From an uncultured Prevotella sp. (GTDB taxonomy: Bacteria > Bacteroidota > Bacteroidia > Bacteroidales > Bacteroidaceae): a stretch of DNA of 40,712 nucleotides. Shown one piece after another: positions 1 to 8,753 of the stretch. The notes below the pieces were generated by a model, which did no database searches, was not told the origin of the DNA, and saw only the letters and a program-made list of their open reading frames with translations. The first letter of the stretch is position 1; the number at the start of each line of letters is the position of its first letter. The stretch spans positions 1 through 40,712 of the forward strand of contig CALCHM010000169.1 of the NCBI GenBank assembly GCA_937901345.1, read 5' to 3'. The translations under genes were made by a program, and so were the position numbers.

Positions 1-1951
1 GGTGTTCGTCCTTCGGATCGTCGATATCCTTCGACCATTCCATCAACTGACCATATCGGCCTATTTGGTACGGAGCGAGTTTCTTCAATACTTCTTCCCA
101 TTCCTTACGTTCTTTCTTGTCCACACCCAATACCTTGGATGCATCAATAGCATTCAACAGGATTTCACGGATAACCGCATGTACAAAGGTAGCACCCTGG
201 TCGATAGGACCATGTTCAGGCGAAGTAGATGGAGCAGCTGTATAAGTACCGTCCGGCTTCTTCCAAAGGTAATCTACGGCAAAGATGGCACTATTCTTGA
301 TGAGTTCATATCCAGTTTCCTTCAGGAATTGTTTGTCGCGAGTATAGTCGTAGTAGTCCCATACATGAGTAGCCAACCATGGACCTGCCATCGGGTTGAA
401 GTTCCACGACATGTCTTCACTTTCTAGTGGAGTGGTGAAACCGAAGATATTGCCGGAAATGGAAGCGGTCCAACCTCTGGCACCGAAGTAAGCCTTGGCA
501 GTCTTTTCACCCGGCTTTACCAAGGTCTTAATGAAATCAATCAACGGAAGCGTACATTCAGCCAAGTTGGTAGAACCTGCCGGCCAGTAGTTCATCTGAA
601 CATTGATGTTGTTGTGATAGTCCACACGCCAAGGGCCGTCCACATTGTTGTGCCAGATACCTTGCAAGTTGGCAGGGAGGTTACCCGGTCTTGAGCTAGC
701 AATGAGCAGATAGCGTCCGAACTGGTAATATGTCTCTTCCAATTTATAGTCCGGCTTACCCTGACGGTAACGGGCCAATCGCTGGTAGGTAGGAAGATCG
801 TATACACCCGGATATTCCAATGTCATCGGTGCATGTGGGTTCAAGGTCAAGGATACACGGTTGAACAACGATGCATAGTCCTTGTAGTGTGCATCAAACA
901 AGGCTTCGTAACCCATTGCTACCGCGTCCTTCATCCATGCAGCGGTTGTTTCCTGAGGATTCACACCCACGTATGCCTTCGGATCAGTATAGTCAGGATT
1001 GAAGTTGATTTTATAATCCGTATCGGCCGTCAAAAGGAAGACTACGGCATCAGCACCTTCAATCTTCAACTTGCCGTCCGTCACCTTCACGCTTCCGCCT
1101 TCTACCTTTGCCTGAATGCGCACGACATATTCCATGCCGTTATTGTCTAAACGACCGCTGAAAAGGATGCCGCTTTCGCCATCTGCAGTAATTGTGCCCT
1201 CTGAACAGGGATTGAACGTATATCCCAAGAGCAAGTTTTGCATGCCAGCCTTATCGGCAGCGAAACGCACAGCCAAGACATTCTCAGGAAATGAAACGAA
1301 ACTCTCACGACTATAGTTCACACCTTCATATTCGTAAGAAACCGTAGCGACAGCGCGGTCAATGTTCAACTCGCGGCGATAGTGCTTCACCTTTGAAGCA
1401 TCAGCACCCGTGGTTGTTTCTATCAAGAGTTCACCCAACGTTGTGAACGAACCAAAACGGAATTCAGGTTCGCGCCATGCCTCGTAAGGAACGGGGGAAT
1501 TAAAATTTTGCGCGGTGAGTCGAGCAGCCTTTTGCTGATTGCCATCAAGGTAGGCTTGACGTATCGTGTCGAGCAAATGTGCAGACTGTTTGTTGACATT
1601 CCAATAATGCGCAGCTCCCTTTGCCGTACCAGGACCGCCACGCCAAAGCGTCTTCTCGTTCAAGGTAATGCGTTCCGTAGTCACCGAACCCAAAATGTTA
1701 GCGCCAATCGAACCGTTACCAATAGGCAATGAGCGATATTCCCATTCGCGGTCGGGATTCCAATTACCATCTCCTGCGGCAATGGGTTTTTCACCGTTCT
1801 TGTACTTGTCGGGATTTGCAGAATACCAGATTTCCTTACCTTTAAGTGAGGTAGGTTCATCAAACCACACGACATGTTGCGCCCATGCAGAAGCAAATCC
1901 TATAAAGGTTAGCGCAACAAGTAAACTTTTTCTTCTCATACTGTTTTTCAT
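1..1951 (-). CDS. Secreted GH95-type alpha-L-fucosidase, C-terminus off the window
   Basis: About 650 codons are visible and the gene runs off the left edge. The start at 1951 gives an N-terminus of MKNSMRRK followed by a hydrophobic stretch ending in AWA-Q, a signal peptide for export to the periplasm; a second ATG at 1939 is possible. GH95 signatures follow: LPIGNGSIGANILGS and LNEKTLWRGGP near residues 70-100, FGRYLLIASSRPGNLPANLQ near 415, YHNNINVQMNYWPA near 447 (its N-x-N corresponds to the catalytic asparagines of the family), and APSTSPEH near 578 (the acid glutamate). The window cuts inside the DDPKDEH motif. The family hydrolyses terminal alpha-1,2-fucose from host glycans. Proline codons switch from CCC/CCT before about residue 322 to mainly CCG after it. 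Confidence 0.9.
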   Translation of the reverse strand, partial: MKNSMRRKSLLVALTFIGFASAWAQHVVWFDEPTSLKGKEIWYSANPDKYKNGEKPIAAGDGNWNPDREWEYRSLPIGNGSIGANILGSVTTERITLNEKTLWRGGPGTAKGAAHYWNVNKQSAHLLDTIRQAYLDGNQQKAARLTAQNFNSPVPYEAWREPEFRFGSFTTLGELLIETTTGADASKVKHYRRELNIDRAVATVSYEYEGVNYSRESFVSFPENVLAVRFAADKAGMQNLLLGYTFNPCSEGTITADGESGILFSGRLDNNGMEYVVRIQAKVEGGSVKVTDGKLKIEGADAVVFLLTADTDYKINFNPDYTDPKAYVGVNPQETTAAWMKDAVAMGYEALFDAHYKDYASLFNRVSLTLNPHAPMTLEYPGVYDLPTYQRLARYRQGKPDYKLEETYYQFGRYLLIASSRPGNLPANLQGIWHNNVDGPWRVDYHNNINVQMNYWPAGSTNLAECTLPLIDFIKTLVKPGEKTAKAYFGARGWTASISGNIFGFTTPLESEDMSWNFNPMAGPWLATHVWDYYDYTRDKQFLKETGYELIKNSAIFAVDYLWKKPDGTYTAAPSTSPEHGPIDQGATFVHAVIREILLNAIDASKVLGVDKKERKEWEEVLKKLAPYQIGRYGQLMEWSKDIDDPKDEH

Positions 1952-1984
1952 ATTGTATGTTATTTTATGTGAAAACTTTCCTTG

Positions 1985-1992
1985 CAAATGTA
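1985..1992 (-). promoter_or_regulatory. Putative -7 box of the GH95 promoter
   Basis: On the minus strand this reads TACATTTG, an exact match to the Bacteroidetes -7 consensus TAnnTTTG, 33 bases before the start codon. I see no clear TTTG at the -33 position, so only the -7 element is supported. Confidence 0.5.
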
Positions 1993-2043
1993 AGCAATAT
2001 CTGCCTTTTTTAAGGGTCGAATCTGAAAAAACTTTAATTTTGT

Positions 2044-2074
2044 TTTGTCGGTATGACAAGTTCCAGTATATTTG
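2044..2074 (+). promoter_or_regulatory. HU gene promoter, Bacteroidetes primary-sigma type
   Basis: TTTG at 2044-2047 and TATATTTG at 2067-2074 are separated by 19 bp, which matches the Bacteroidetes TTTG/TAnnTTTG promoter in both boxes and spacing. Transcription would begin near 2080, leaving a leader of about 75 nt before the HU start codon. Confidence 0.75.
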
Positions 2075-2156
2075 CTCGTGAAAAATGGTCAAAAGGGACG
2101 TTTACCCTACTGGTTTTCAATATTTAGAATTTTATTAACCCTTAACAAACACTCAT

Positions 2157-2429
2157 ATGAATAAGACAGAACTCGTAAATGCTATCGCACAGGGTGCAGG
2201 CTTGACTAAGGCAGATTCAAAGAAGGCGCTTGATGCCGCTCTCGACGCTATTGCTGGTGCTTTGAAGAATAAGGACGCTGTTGCGCTTCTTGGTTTCGGT
2301 ACTTTCTCTGTTAGCGAACGTCCTGCTCGCGAAGGTATCAACCCTGCAACTAAGGAAAAGATTACTATCCCTGCAAAGAACGTTATTAAGTTCAAGGCTG
2401 GTAGCGAATTAGCAAACTCTGTTAACTAA
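2157..2429 (+). CDS. hup: HU-family DNA-binding protein
   Basis: A 90-residue protein of normal HU length. It begins MNKTELVNAIAQGAGLTK, has the alanine-rich second helix (KKALDAALDAIAGALK), GFGTFSVSERPAREGINPAT covering the DNA-contacting arm with its minor-groove proline, and ends KFKAGSELANSVN. HU is a dimeric nucleoid protein that bends DNA and compacts the chromosome. The gene stands alone: it has its own promoter with a leader of about 75 nt and a strong terminator at 2498-2533. Codon use is that of a highly expressed gene (AAG, GCT, CGT, GGT dominate). No Shine-Dalgarno sequence is present, as usual in this phylum. Confidence 0.96.
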   Translation: MNKTELVNAIAQGAGLTKADSKKALDAALDAIAGALKNKDAVALLGFGTFSVSERPAREGINPATKEKITIPAKNVIKFKAGSELANSVN

Positions 2430-2497
2430 TTGTTTATTGCCGAGAGGCAAAATGCTTCGCCGTGAGGCAAGGCTGTTCATTGATTATAATCAAATTG

Positions 2498-2533
2498 GGT
2501 TGTGGTTTATCTCTCTCGCCACAACCTTTTTTT
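2498..2533 (+). terminator. Intrinsic terminator of the HU gene
   Basis: GGTTGTGG (2498-2505) and CCACAACC (2519-2526) form a perfect 8-bp stem with a 13-nt loop, followed directly by seven T residues. A smaller hairpin, TTGCC-GAGA-GGCAA at 2437-2450, lies between the stop codon and this terminator. Confidence 0.85.
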
Positions 2534-2583
2534 GTACCCATACCACTAGCGCGTTGCATGCAGTGTGTCGGATGCTACGTGCC

Positions 2584-2648
2584 ATGTGTGCACACATAAC
2601 AATAACGCGTAGGTTATTCCCTGTTTGAGGAACGACCTACGCGTTATT
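2584..2648. repeat. 14-bp palindrome and adjacent long inverted repeat
   Basis: ATGTGTGCACACAT at 2584-2597 is a perfect 14-bp palindrome. Directly after it AATAACGCGTAGGT (2601-2614) is repeated as its exact reverse complement at 2635-2648. The 20-nt loop between holds a nested TTCC/GGAA pair, so the whole could fold as one long hairpin. It is followed by TTTTG on the plus strand, so it could act as a second terminator behind HU, but the HU terminator 70 bp before makes that redundant. The remainder of the 295-bp gap shows nothing else to me. Confidence 0.7.
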
Positions 2649-2724
2649 TTGTACGAATACACCATATTTTGTATTGCAGACGCAATCACCTTGCTGTGTT
2701 CATATCAAGATGGGTTAGTCTCTT

Positions 2725-3423
2725 TTAGTCACGAAAAACCGTCTTTTCTTCAATCACGAACGATTCTTCTTGGGGCTGATTAGACGCAACTTCCTCTAAA
2801 CTCTGACCGCTCAAGCGCATGTAAATCACAACCATCAGAACGTAAGTAAATGCCATCGCTGGGATAATACCAATGAAGAAACAAATAACACCAGCAATAA
2901 GAATCAAAAGGGAAACGATTCCGAATCCTAAAAGTGTCAGGACATTGCCTTCTGTGGCCTTCCAACTTCGTTCAATGGCTTCAATGACACTCATATTAGG
3001 ATTGTCTGCAATATAGATGGGTGCCAGCATGATGCGCGGAGCAACGTAAAAGCCAGGGATAATACAACACAGGAAAGCGATTGTCACGATGATTTGCGTA
3101 AACAAATTTGTCAAAACGTAACGACATACAGACGTTACGGTCATAGAGTGACGGATGTTCTTGGTATGGAAGATGATCTCCTGAAAGATATACAGCATAA
3201 AGCATGCCTGAGGGATGCTAATTACTAAAGACCATAAAAGAGACTGAAGTTGAACTTCCTCTGGCGTACTTGCTCCATACAACACAAAGAATGAAGTTAT
3301 TTGTTGCAAGAACCCTACCAAGACCGTCATTGCAAAGCACCACAAACTTAATCTTAACCAATTTTTCTTGAATAGAGTTTTTGCATCTTCCAAAACGGAA
3401 GTAATGTCTAATTCGTAATTCAT
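2725..3423 (-). CDS. Multi-pass inner-membrane protein, GPDPase-membrane-domain-like
   Basis: A 232-residue protein of unknown specific role. Hydrophobic stretches suggest about six membrane segments, near residues 25-48, 62-85, 105-125, 126-140, 155-180 and 183-203. The motif ERSWKATEGN just before the last pair resembles the conserved segment of the membrane domain found in some glycerophosphodiester phosphodiesterases and DUF975-like proteins; that family link is inference from pattern. There is no signal peptide and the N-terminus (MNYELDITSVLEDAKTLFKK) is amphipathic. It lies 91 bp downstream of the helicase gene on the same strand and may be co-transcribed with it. I assign no reaction. 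Confidence 0.75.
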   Translation of the reverse strand: MNYELDITSVLEDAKTLFKKNWLRLSLWCFAMTVLVGFLQQITSFFVLYGASTPEEVQLQSLLWSLVISIPQACFMLYIFQEIIFHTKNIRHSMTVTSVCRYVLTNLFTQIIVTIAFLCCIIPGFYVAPRIMLAPIYIADNPNMSVIEAIERSWKATEGNVLTLLGFGIVSLLILIAGVICFFIGIIPAMAFTYVLMVVIYMRLSGQSLEEVASNQPQEESFVIEEKTVFRD

Positions 3424-3514
3424 AAACCTTTATTTGTTTGTTAAATCCTTAATCGACAAACAGGCAACAATAAACTAAATATATTTATCTATTTCCGTAA
3501 CTATTACCACTTGT

Positions 3515-5389
3515 TTACTCAAAGAATTGGCGCCAATCGTCTTTCTTTCCCTTCTTTTTGGGATGCTCAAAAACGGGCGCACCACCTTGCTTCTTGCCTT
3601 TCTTCGACTTCTTTTCGAAATTGCTTACCTGAGGTTCTGGTCTTCCTTCACGACGCGCTGCTCGTGCTTCTCGGATAATATCTCGACGATTGGGGCGCGT
3701 AGGTTCGTCAGTGCGACGACTGCCCTTTTCACGTTTTCCTTCATCAGGAGTTCGCTCAGCACTATCTACCACTACAGGGCGATCACCCACCTTAGCATTG
3801 CGCATCTTTTTGAGCACAATGTCACCATATCGCTCGGGCACTTCAAAAAACGAGCAAGTAGCAGTCAAATCTATGCGACCAATTTCTACACCCTTGACAT
3901 AGCGACTCACAAGATTGATGATTTCACGCGCATAGAAGTTATCGCGCTTACCAAAATTGATAAAGAGACGCACGTAACCGTCCTCCGCCTTTCGAGGTCC
4001 CTTTTCGCGCGAACGTGCAGGACGCTGCTTGCCCTCTGTCTGCTTTTTCTCAGACTTTTCAGAGGGTTGCTCAATCTGTGGGGCGTTTTTATAATACGCC
4101 AAGAAATGACCGAACGACTGACTCACAAGGCGCTTAATCACATCCTCCTTTGAAAGCCAATCTAACTTGCGGAACACCTCAGGAAGGAAGGGAGCGATCT
4201 GATTTTCGTCTACCTCAACGTGCTCTAACTGATCAATCACACGATATAACTGTTTCGCACAAATCTCCTGCGGATCGGGAAGGATTCCACGCTCAAACTT
4301 CTTCTGAATGACGTCTTCAATAACACGCACCTTATGACGCTCACGAAGGTGAATAATCGCGATACTCGTACCGCGTTTTCCGGCTCGTCCCGTACGGCCT
4401 GAGCGATGGGTATAATTCTCTACATCATCAGGCAATCCGTAATTGATAACATGGGTCAACTCTTCGACATCAAGACCTCTAGCAGCCACATCGGTAGCAA
4501 CGAGTAATTGTGTGCGACGTTGACGGAACTTCTGCATCGTAAGGTCACGCTGCGCTTGCGAAAGTTCTCCGTGAAGCGCCTCTGCATTATAACCGTCGCG
4601 AATCAACCAATCTGCGACTTCTTGGGTTTCCATACGTGTACGGCAAAAGACAATGCCATAAATCTTAGGATAATAGTCAACCACACGCTTTAGGGCAAGA
4701 TACTTGTCCTTGGCATGAACTAGATAATAAATATGATTGACGTTCTCTGCTCCCTCATTGCGACTACCCACTACGATTTCCTTATAGTCATGCAAGTAAT
4801 TACGGGCAATGCGTTCGATTTCCTTACCCATCGTTGCTGAGAAAAGGAGAGTATTGCGCTCCTTAGGCACGCCAGCAAGAATCGTGTCAATACTTTCAGT
4901 AAATCCCATATTCAGCATTTCATCTGCCTCGTCAAGGATTACGTTTTCAACACTATCTAAACGCGCCACACCACGCTCCATAAGGTCGATAAGGCGTCCT
5001 GGAGTAGCCACAATTACCTGCGCACCTTTCTTGAGCGCACGTATTTGACTTTCGATGCTACTACCCCCGTAAACGGCTTGCACATGTAGTCCATCAATAT
5101 AGCGTGAATAGTCCTTTAGATCATCAGCTATCTGAAGGCAGAGTTCACGTGTCGGACTTAAAATTACCGCTTGAGTGGCCTTGCTGCTTGTATCCACTTT
5201 TTGCAGAATGGGCAACCCAAAAGCCGCCGTCTTACCAGTACCAGTTTGCGCGAGCGCAATAACATCGTTTCCCACTCCTAGAAGATAGGGAATCACTTCT
5301 TCTTGTACGGGCATTGGATGCTCGTAACCTAATTCGCTAATGGCGCGGCGAATTTTTTCGCATACGCCCAATTCTTCAAATGTTTTCAT
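3515..5389 (-). CDS. deaD: DEAD-box ATP-dependent RNA helicase, DeaD/CsdA type
   Basis: I place the start at 5389 (MKTFEELGV, 624 residues), because the ten upstream in-frame residues overlap the likely promoter. All helicase motifs are present: FEELGV and PMPVQ (Q motif), AQTGTGKT (48-54), PTRELCLQ, TPGRL, DEAD (153-156), SAT, then VFCRTR, ATDVAARGLD and HRSGRTGRAG (about 328-337). Residues of about 475-555 resemble the DbpA RNA-binding fold (RLFINFGKRDNFYAREI), and the tail is a lysine-rich extension ending KKKGKKDDWRQFFE. Such proteins unwind RNA during ribosome assembly and cold adaptation. The gene is divergent from the DUF2851 gene and upstream of the membrane protein. Confidence 0.93.
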   Translation of the reverse strand: MKTFEELGVCEKIRRAISELGYEHPMPVQEEVIPYLLGVGNDVIALAQTGTGKTAAFGLPILQKVDTSSKATQAVILSPTRELCLQIADDLKDYSRYIDGLHVQAVYGGSSIESQIRALKKGAQVIVATPGRLIDLMERGVARLDSVENVILDEADEMLNMGFTESIDTILAGVPKERNTLLFSATMGKEIERIARNYLHDYKEIVVGSRNEGAENVNHIYYLVHAKDKYLALKRVVDYYPKIYGIVFCRTRMETQEVADWLIRDGYNAEALHGELSQAQRDLTMQKFRQRRTQLLVATDVAARGLDVEELTHVINYGLPDDVENYTHRSGRTGRAGKRGTSIAIIHLRERHKVRVIEDVIQKKFERGILPDPQEICAKQLYRVIDQLEHVEVDENQIAPFLPEVFRKLDWLSKEDVIKRLVSQSFGHFLAYYKNAPQIEQPSEKSEKKQTEGKQRPARSREKGPRKAEDGYVRLFINFGKRDNFYAREIINLVSRYVKGVEIGRIDLTATCSFFEVPERYGDIVLKKMRNAKVGDRPVVVDSAERTPDEGKREKGSRRTDEPTRPNRRDIIREARAARREGRPEPQVSNFEKKSKKGKKQGGAPVFEHPKKKGKKDDWRQFFE

Positions 5390-5400
5390 AATGTATGTTG

Positions 5401-5408
5401 CAAAGGTA
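5401..5408 (-). promoter_or_regulatory. Putative -7 box of the deaD promoter
   Basis: The minus strand reads TACCTTTG, matching TAnnTTTG, 11 bases before the chosen start. The -33 position lacks a good TTTG. It lies back to back with the DUF2851 promoter, so the two divergent promoters share about 60 bp. Confidence 0.5.
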
Positions 5409-5425
5409 GTATAAAACACTGATAC

Positions 5426-5457
5426 TTTGTAGGAATGAAAAAAATATCCTAACTTTG
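5426..5457 (+). promoter_or_regulatory. Promoter of the DUF2851 gene
   Basis: TTTG at 5426-5429 and TAACTTTG at 5450-5457 are separated by 20 bp, matching the Bacteroidetes promoter in both boxes. The predicted transcript starts only about 15 nt before the start codon at 5479. Confidence 0.72.
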
Positions 5458-5478
5458 TGGGATTAACTTTTATGAATT

Positions 5479-6777
5479 ATGGAACTATTGTTGCACTTCA
5501 CTTGGCAACAACGCTTGTTGCCCCTTGAACCGTTAATAACGACGGAAGGACACCGTGTGGAGGTTATTGATCCGGGATTACACAACACGAATTCCGGACC
5601 TGACTTTTTCAACGCAAAAGTGCGCATTGACGATACGCTTTGGGTGGGCAATGTTGAAATTCATGAGCGCAGTTCGGATTGGTACAAACACCACCATGAG
5701 AAAAATGAGACCAACTATGGTAACGTCATTCTTCACGTCGTGGGAGAAGCGGATTGTGCGGTGAGCATTGCGGGAAAGGAAGTTCCACAAGTGGTTATCC
5801 CCGTGCCGAAGGTTATTGCAGACAATTACGAAAAACTGATGCGCGAAGAACATTTCCCTCCTTGCCATCAAGTGATTCCTCAACTTTCGTCTATTGAAAA
5901 AAGTAGTTGGATGGCAGCGCTCACCATAGAGCGTCTTCAAGAAAAGACGGAGCGCATTGAGAGTTACCTAAAGGAAAGTTGCTTTGACTGGGAGCAAACG
6001 TTCTTCATCGCCCTAGCACGCAATTTCGGATTCGGTGTGAATGCCGAAGTGTTTGAATTATGGGCGAAAAACTTGCCGCTGAAAGTGATTGGGAAACATC
6101 GCGACAACGCATTCCAAATAGAGGCTTTGTTTTACGGGCAAGCGGGTTTGTTGGACGAAAATCTCATCAAGGAGGAGCGTCAAGACGCCCATTTCGAACG
6201 TCTCCGCAGGGAATATGCCTTCCTTAACCATAAGTTCGGACTCACCCCAATCAACGGGAAGCAATGGAAGTTGCTACGCATGCGCCCTCAGAATTTTCCT
6301 CACATACGCTTGGCACAAATGCTCCACCTCTACCAATCGAAGTGCATCAATTTTTCACAACTGCTCGCCGCACAAGGAAAGGAGGAACTCATGACGTTGC
6401 TCGAGACGCACACTGAGAAATATTGGCAAACACATTACACCTTTGGCGTGTCGCACGACACTCCCTCTAAAAAACACCTGCAACGCAATTCTCTCCAACT
6501 CTTACTCATCAACACGGTTGCTCCCATGCTCTTCTGTTATGGCAAATACCACAACGAGGAAGCGCTTTGCGAACGTGCCGTAGACCTGCTCGACGAACTG
6601 AAAGCAGAAAATAACTTCATCACTCGCGCTTGGACTGAAATAGGTTTAAAGGCCAAAAGTGCCGCTCAAAGTCAAGCGCTCATCCAGCTCAAACGTAACT
6701 ATTGCGACCGCAAGGATTGTTTGCGTTGTCGGTTTGGAAAACATTATTTGAGAACCTGTTCCAAAATCCAAAAATAA
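5479..6777 (+). CDS. DUF2851 family protein
   Basis: A 432-residue protein recognised as DUF2851, a Bacteroidetes family of unknown function. The signature N-terminus MELLLHFTWQQRLLP is followed by VIDPGLHNTNSGPDFFNAKVRI and GNVEIHERSSDWYKHHH at residues 30-75; the clustered acidic and histidine residues there look like a metal or nucleic-acid site, but this is only inference. The C-terminus has four cysteines (YCDRKDCLRCRFG...RTC), possibly a small zinc site. No signal peptide or membrane segment is seen. A near-consensus promoter sits just before it. The next genes are a thioesterase and dprA, but a 204-bp gap makes co-transcription uncertain. Confidence 0.88.
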   Translation: MELLLHFTWQQRLLPLEPLITTEGHRVEVIDPGLHNTNSGPDFFNAKVRIDDTLWVGNVEIHERSSDWYKHHHEKNETNYGNVILHVVGEADCAVSIAGKEVPQVVIPVPKVIADNYEKLMREEHFPPCHQVIPQLSSIEKSSWMAALTIERLQEKTERIESYLKESCFDWEQTFFIALARNFGFGVNAEVFELWAKNLPLKVIGKHRDNAFQIEALFYGQAGLLDENLIKEERQDAHFERLRREYAFLNHKFGLTPINGKQWKLLRMRPQNFPHIRLAQMLHLYQSKCINFSQLLAAQGKEELMTLLETHTEKYWQTHYTFGVSHDTPSKKHLQRNSLQLLLINTVAPMLFCYGKYHNEEALCERAVDLLDELKAENNFITRAWTEIGLKAKSAAQSQALIQLKRNYCDRKDCLRCRFGKHYLRTCSKIQK

Positions 6778-6981
6778 GACGTATTTATTCCCTATGCTCA
6801 CGTTTTCCTCGACAAAAATGAAGCAGCACATACATGCCAGATATTATTCTAGACAGGAATGAAACGGAATGAACTTAAATCCCTTTAGAATGCAAAAAAA
6901 ACGAACAAAGAACAGAATCTGTATGATCACCTCATGTAAATCAAAAAGATTCTCATTTTATTGAAAAAACTCTTTATAACT

Positions 6982-7398
6982 ATGCCTTACTCTATCACAC
7001 TTAAAGTGCGCGATTATGAATGCGACCTTCAGGGCATTGTCAATAATGCCAACTACCAGCACTACCTGGAACATGCTCGCCACGAGTTTTTACGTTCCTA
7101 CAACGTTTCATTCGCCGACCTTCACCAACGTGGAATTGATGCAGTAGTAGCAAGAATCACAATGGCATTTAAGACCCCTCTGACTTCGGGGGATAGTTTC
7201 CGTTGTACGGTTGATGTGAAGAAAGATGGAATAAAGTATGTCTTTACACAAAATATCTATCGCGAGAGCGACGACAAATTGGTTTTGAAGGCTACGGTGG
7301 ACACCGTTTGTCTTATTAACGGAAGGTTGAAGGAATGCCTAGAATTGGATGACATATTCTTCGGACCTTATTCTGAATATACACCATCTGAAAAGTAA
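6982..7398 (+). CDS. Hotdog-fold acyl-CoA thioesterase, YbgC/4HBT type
   Basis: A 138-residue protein starting MPYSITLKVRDYECDLQGIVNNANYQHYLEHARHEF; I chose ATG 6982 over an in-frame TTG at 6961 because the family begins close to this motif. The DLQGIVNNANY segment corresponds to the 4HBT active-site loop, with the catalytic aspartate at about residue 15. Later FKTPLTSGDSFRCTVDV and the strand DKLVLKATVDTVCLI complete a single hotdog domain. Enzymes of this type hydrolyse short acyl-CoA thioesters in the cytoplasm; substrate unknown. The stop is 15 bp before dprA, so the two are almost certainly one transcript. The 183-bp gap before it holds nothing I recognise. Confidence 0.88.
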   Translation: MPYSITLKVRDYECDLQGIVNNANYQHYLEHARHEFLRSYNVSFADLHQRGIDAVVARITMAFKTPLTSGDSFRCTVDVKKDGIKYVFTQNIYRESDDKLVLKATVDTVCLINGRLKECLELDDIFFGPYSEYTPSEK

Positions 7399-7413
7399 AC
7401 GTCTTCTACCATT

Positions 7414-8532
7414 ATGGAAGAACATCTCCTCACTTTAACCTTAACGCGTATTCGAGGACTGTCGCAACCTATGGCGCTAGTACTTTATAAAGAGTTTGGG
7501 AGCGCTAAGGCAGTCTTTGATTTATTGCATCAAAAAGAGAACCTTCCCCCACTCTTATCCCCAAAACTTGTAAGCATTCTGCGTAATGGTTATGACGAAG
7601 CCTTAAAGCGCGCTCAAGAAGAAGTTGCTTTTTGCGAGAAAGGTAAAATCCGCATACTTACACTAAACGATGAAGACTACCCCGCAAGACTCAAGGAAAT
7701 ACAAGATCCTCCCCTTGTGCTTTTCTATCTTGGAAATGCAAATCTTAACGCTCCTCGTGCGATATCTATCGTTGGAACGCGAAGAATCTCTGAATACGGG
7801 AAGTCTATTTGTCATGATTTCTTACCAGAATTAAATCAACGGAATCCTGATACTCTGGTTGTTAGCGGACTTGCATACGGTGTGGACATACACGTACATC
7901 GCGCTTGTTTAGAATCAGATTTACCGACGGTCGGAATTTTGGCTCATGGATTGGATATGATTTACCCATCCTTGCATCGTACAACCGCACAACAGATGTT
8001 GAAACAAGGAGGACTCTTAACGGAGTACTTCTCAAAAACAAATCCAGACAAAGGAAACTTTGTACGTCGAAACCGCATTGTAGCCGGAATATCTGAAGCA
8101 ACGGTGGTGATAGAAAGCGCAGAACATGGGGGTGCACTTATCACGGCGAATTTGGCACATGGTTATGGGCGGGAAGTTTTTGCTTTTCCTGGTCGCATAA
8201 ACGACCAATTCTCGGCAGGATGTAACAAACTAATTTCCCAACAAAAAGCAAATCTTATCACTTGTGCTAAGGATATGACGATATCATTGAATTGGCCTGA
8301 CACATCCTTAGCACACCTGGCCAAAGAACCATCACTTTTTCCAGAATTCACGGAAGAAGAAGCACGCGTTTGCTTAGCTCTTAAGGAAAATACAGAAGGC
8401 GTACACATCAACAAGTTAGTGGTGGATGTCAACATACCTGTTGGGCCTCTCACGGCTATGCTCTTTGAATTGGAAATGAAAGGCGTAGTAAAACCGCTCA
8501 TTGGGGGACGCTACAAACTCCTCGGATTGTAA
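7414..8532 (+). CDS. dprA: DNA-processing protein DprA/Smf
   Basis: A 372-residue DprA. The first 40 residues (TRIRGLSQPMALVLYKEFGS) look like a helix-hairpin-helix segment. The Rossmann-like core spans about 80-285: LNDEDYPARLKEIQDPP, SIVGTRRISEYGK, VVSGLAYGVDIHVHRACL, TVGILAHGLDMIYP, GNFVRRNRIVAGIS, ESAEHGGALITANLA and FAFPGRINDQFSAGCN. A winged-helix domain follows at 310-370. DprA binds incoming single-stranded DNA and loads RecA during natural transformation. It follows the thioesterase gene by 15 bp and ends at a strong terminator (8594-8631). Confidence 0.96.
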   Translation: MEEHLLTLTLTRIRGLSQPMALVLYKEFGSAKAVFDLLHQKENLPPLLSPKLVSILRNGYDEALKRAQEEVAFCEKGKIRILTLNDEDYPARLKEIQDPPLVLFYLGNANLNAPRAISIVGTRRISEYGKSICHDFLPELNQRNPDTLVVSGLAYGVDIHVHRACLESDLPTVGILAHGLDMIYPSLHRTTAQQMLKQGGLLTEYFSKTNPDKGNFVRRNRIVAGISEATVVIESAEHGGALITANLAHGYGREVFAFPGRINDQFSAGCNKLISQQKANLITCAKDMTISLNWPDTSLAHLAKEPSLFPEFTEEEARVCLALKENTEGVHINKLVVDVNIPVGPLTAMLFELEMKGVVKPLIGGRYKLLGL

Positions 8533-8593
8533 CTTGTTGCGAAAAATCTACCCACATACTCCTTTCGTTTATATAATTGCAAAAACATGCCTT

Positions 8594-8640
8594 AAGCGGT
8601 CTGAGAAATATAACATCCTCTCAGACTGCTTTGTTTGTAT
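8594..8640 (+). terminator. Terminator behind dprA
   Basis: Positions 8594-8606 and 8619-8631 form a 13-bp stem with a single G-T wobble (AAGCGGTCTGAGA against TCTCAGACTGCTT) and a 12-nt loop, followed by the T-rich TGTTTGTAT. Confidence 0.75.
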
Positions 8641-8694
8641 TAGAAAATCACCTGAAACATAGTGGGAACGTTTTTCTAATTAAACAATCCTTAC

Positions 8695-8732
8695 TAATTT
8701 TGCTGAAAATTAAAAAAGTGGGAATATCCCAC
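8695..8732 (+). promoter_or_regulatory. mnmG promoter -7 box with hairpin at the predicted transcript start
   Basis: TAATTTTG at 8695-8702 fits TAnnTTTG; the -33 region is T-rich but lacks TTTG. The predicted transcript would start near 8708. GTGGGA (8718-8723) and TCCCAC (8727-8732) then form a 6-bp hairpin with a 3-nt loop almost at the 5' end, 21 nt before the start codon. Such end hairpins can protect a transcript, but no function is shown. Confidence 0.45.
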
Positions 8733-8753
8733 CACTAACACTTCAGAATAACT

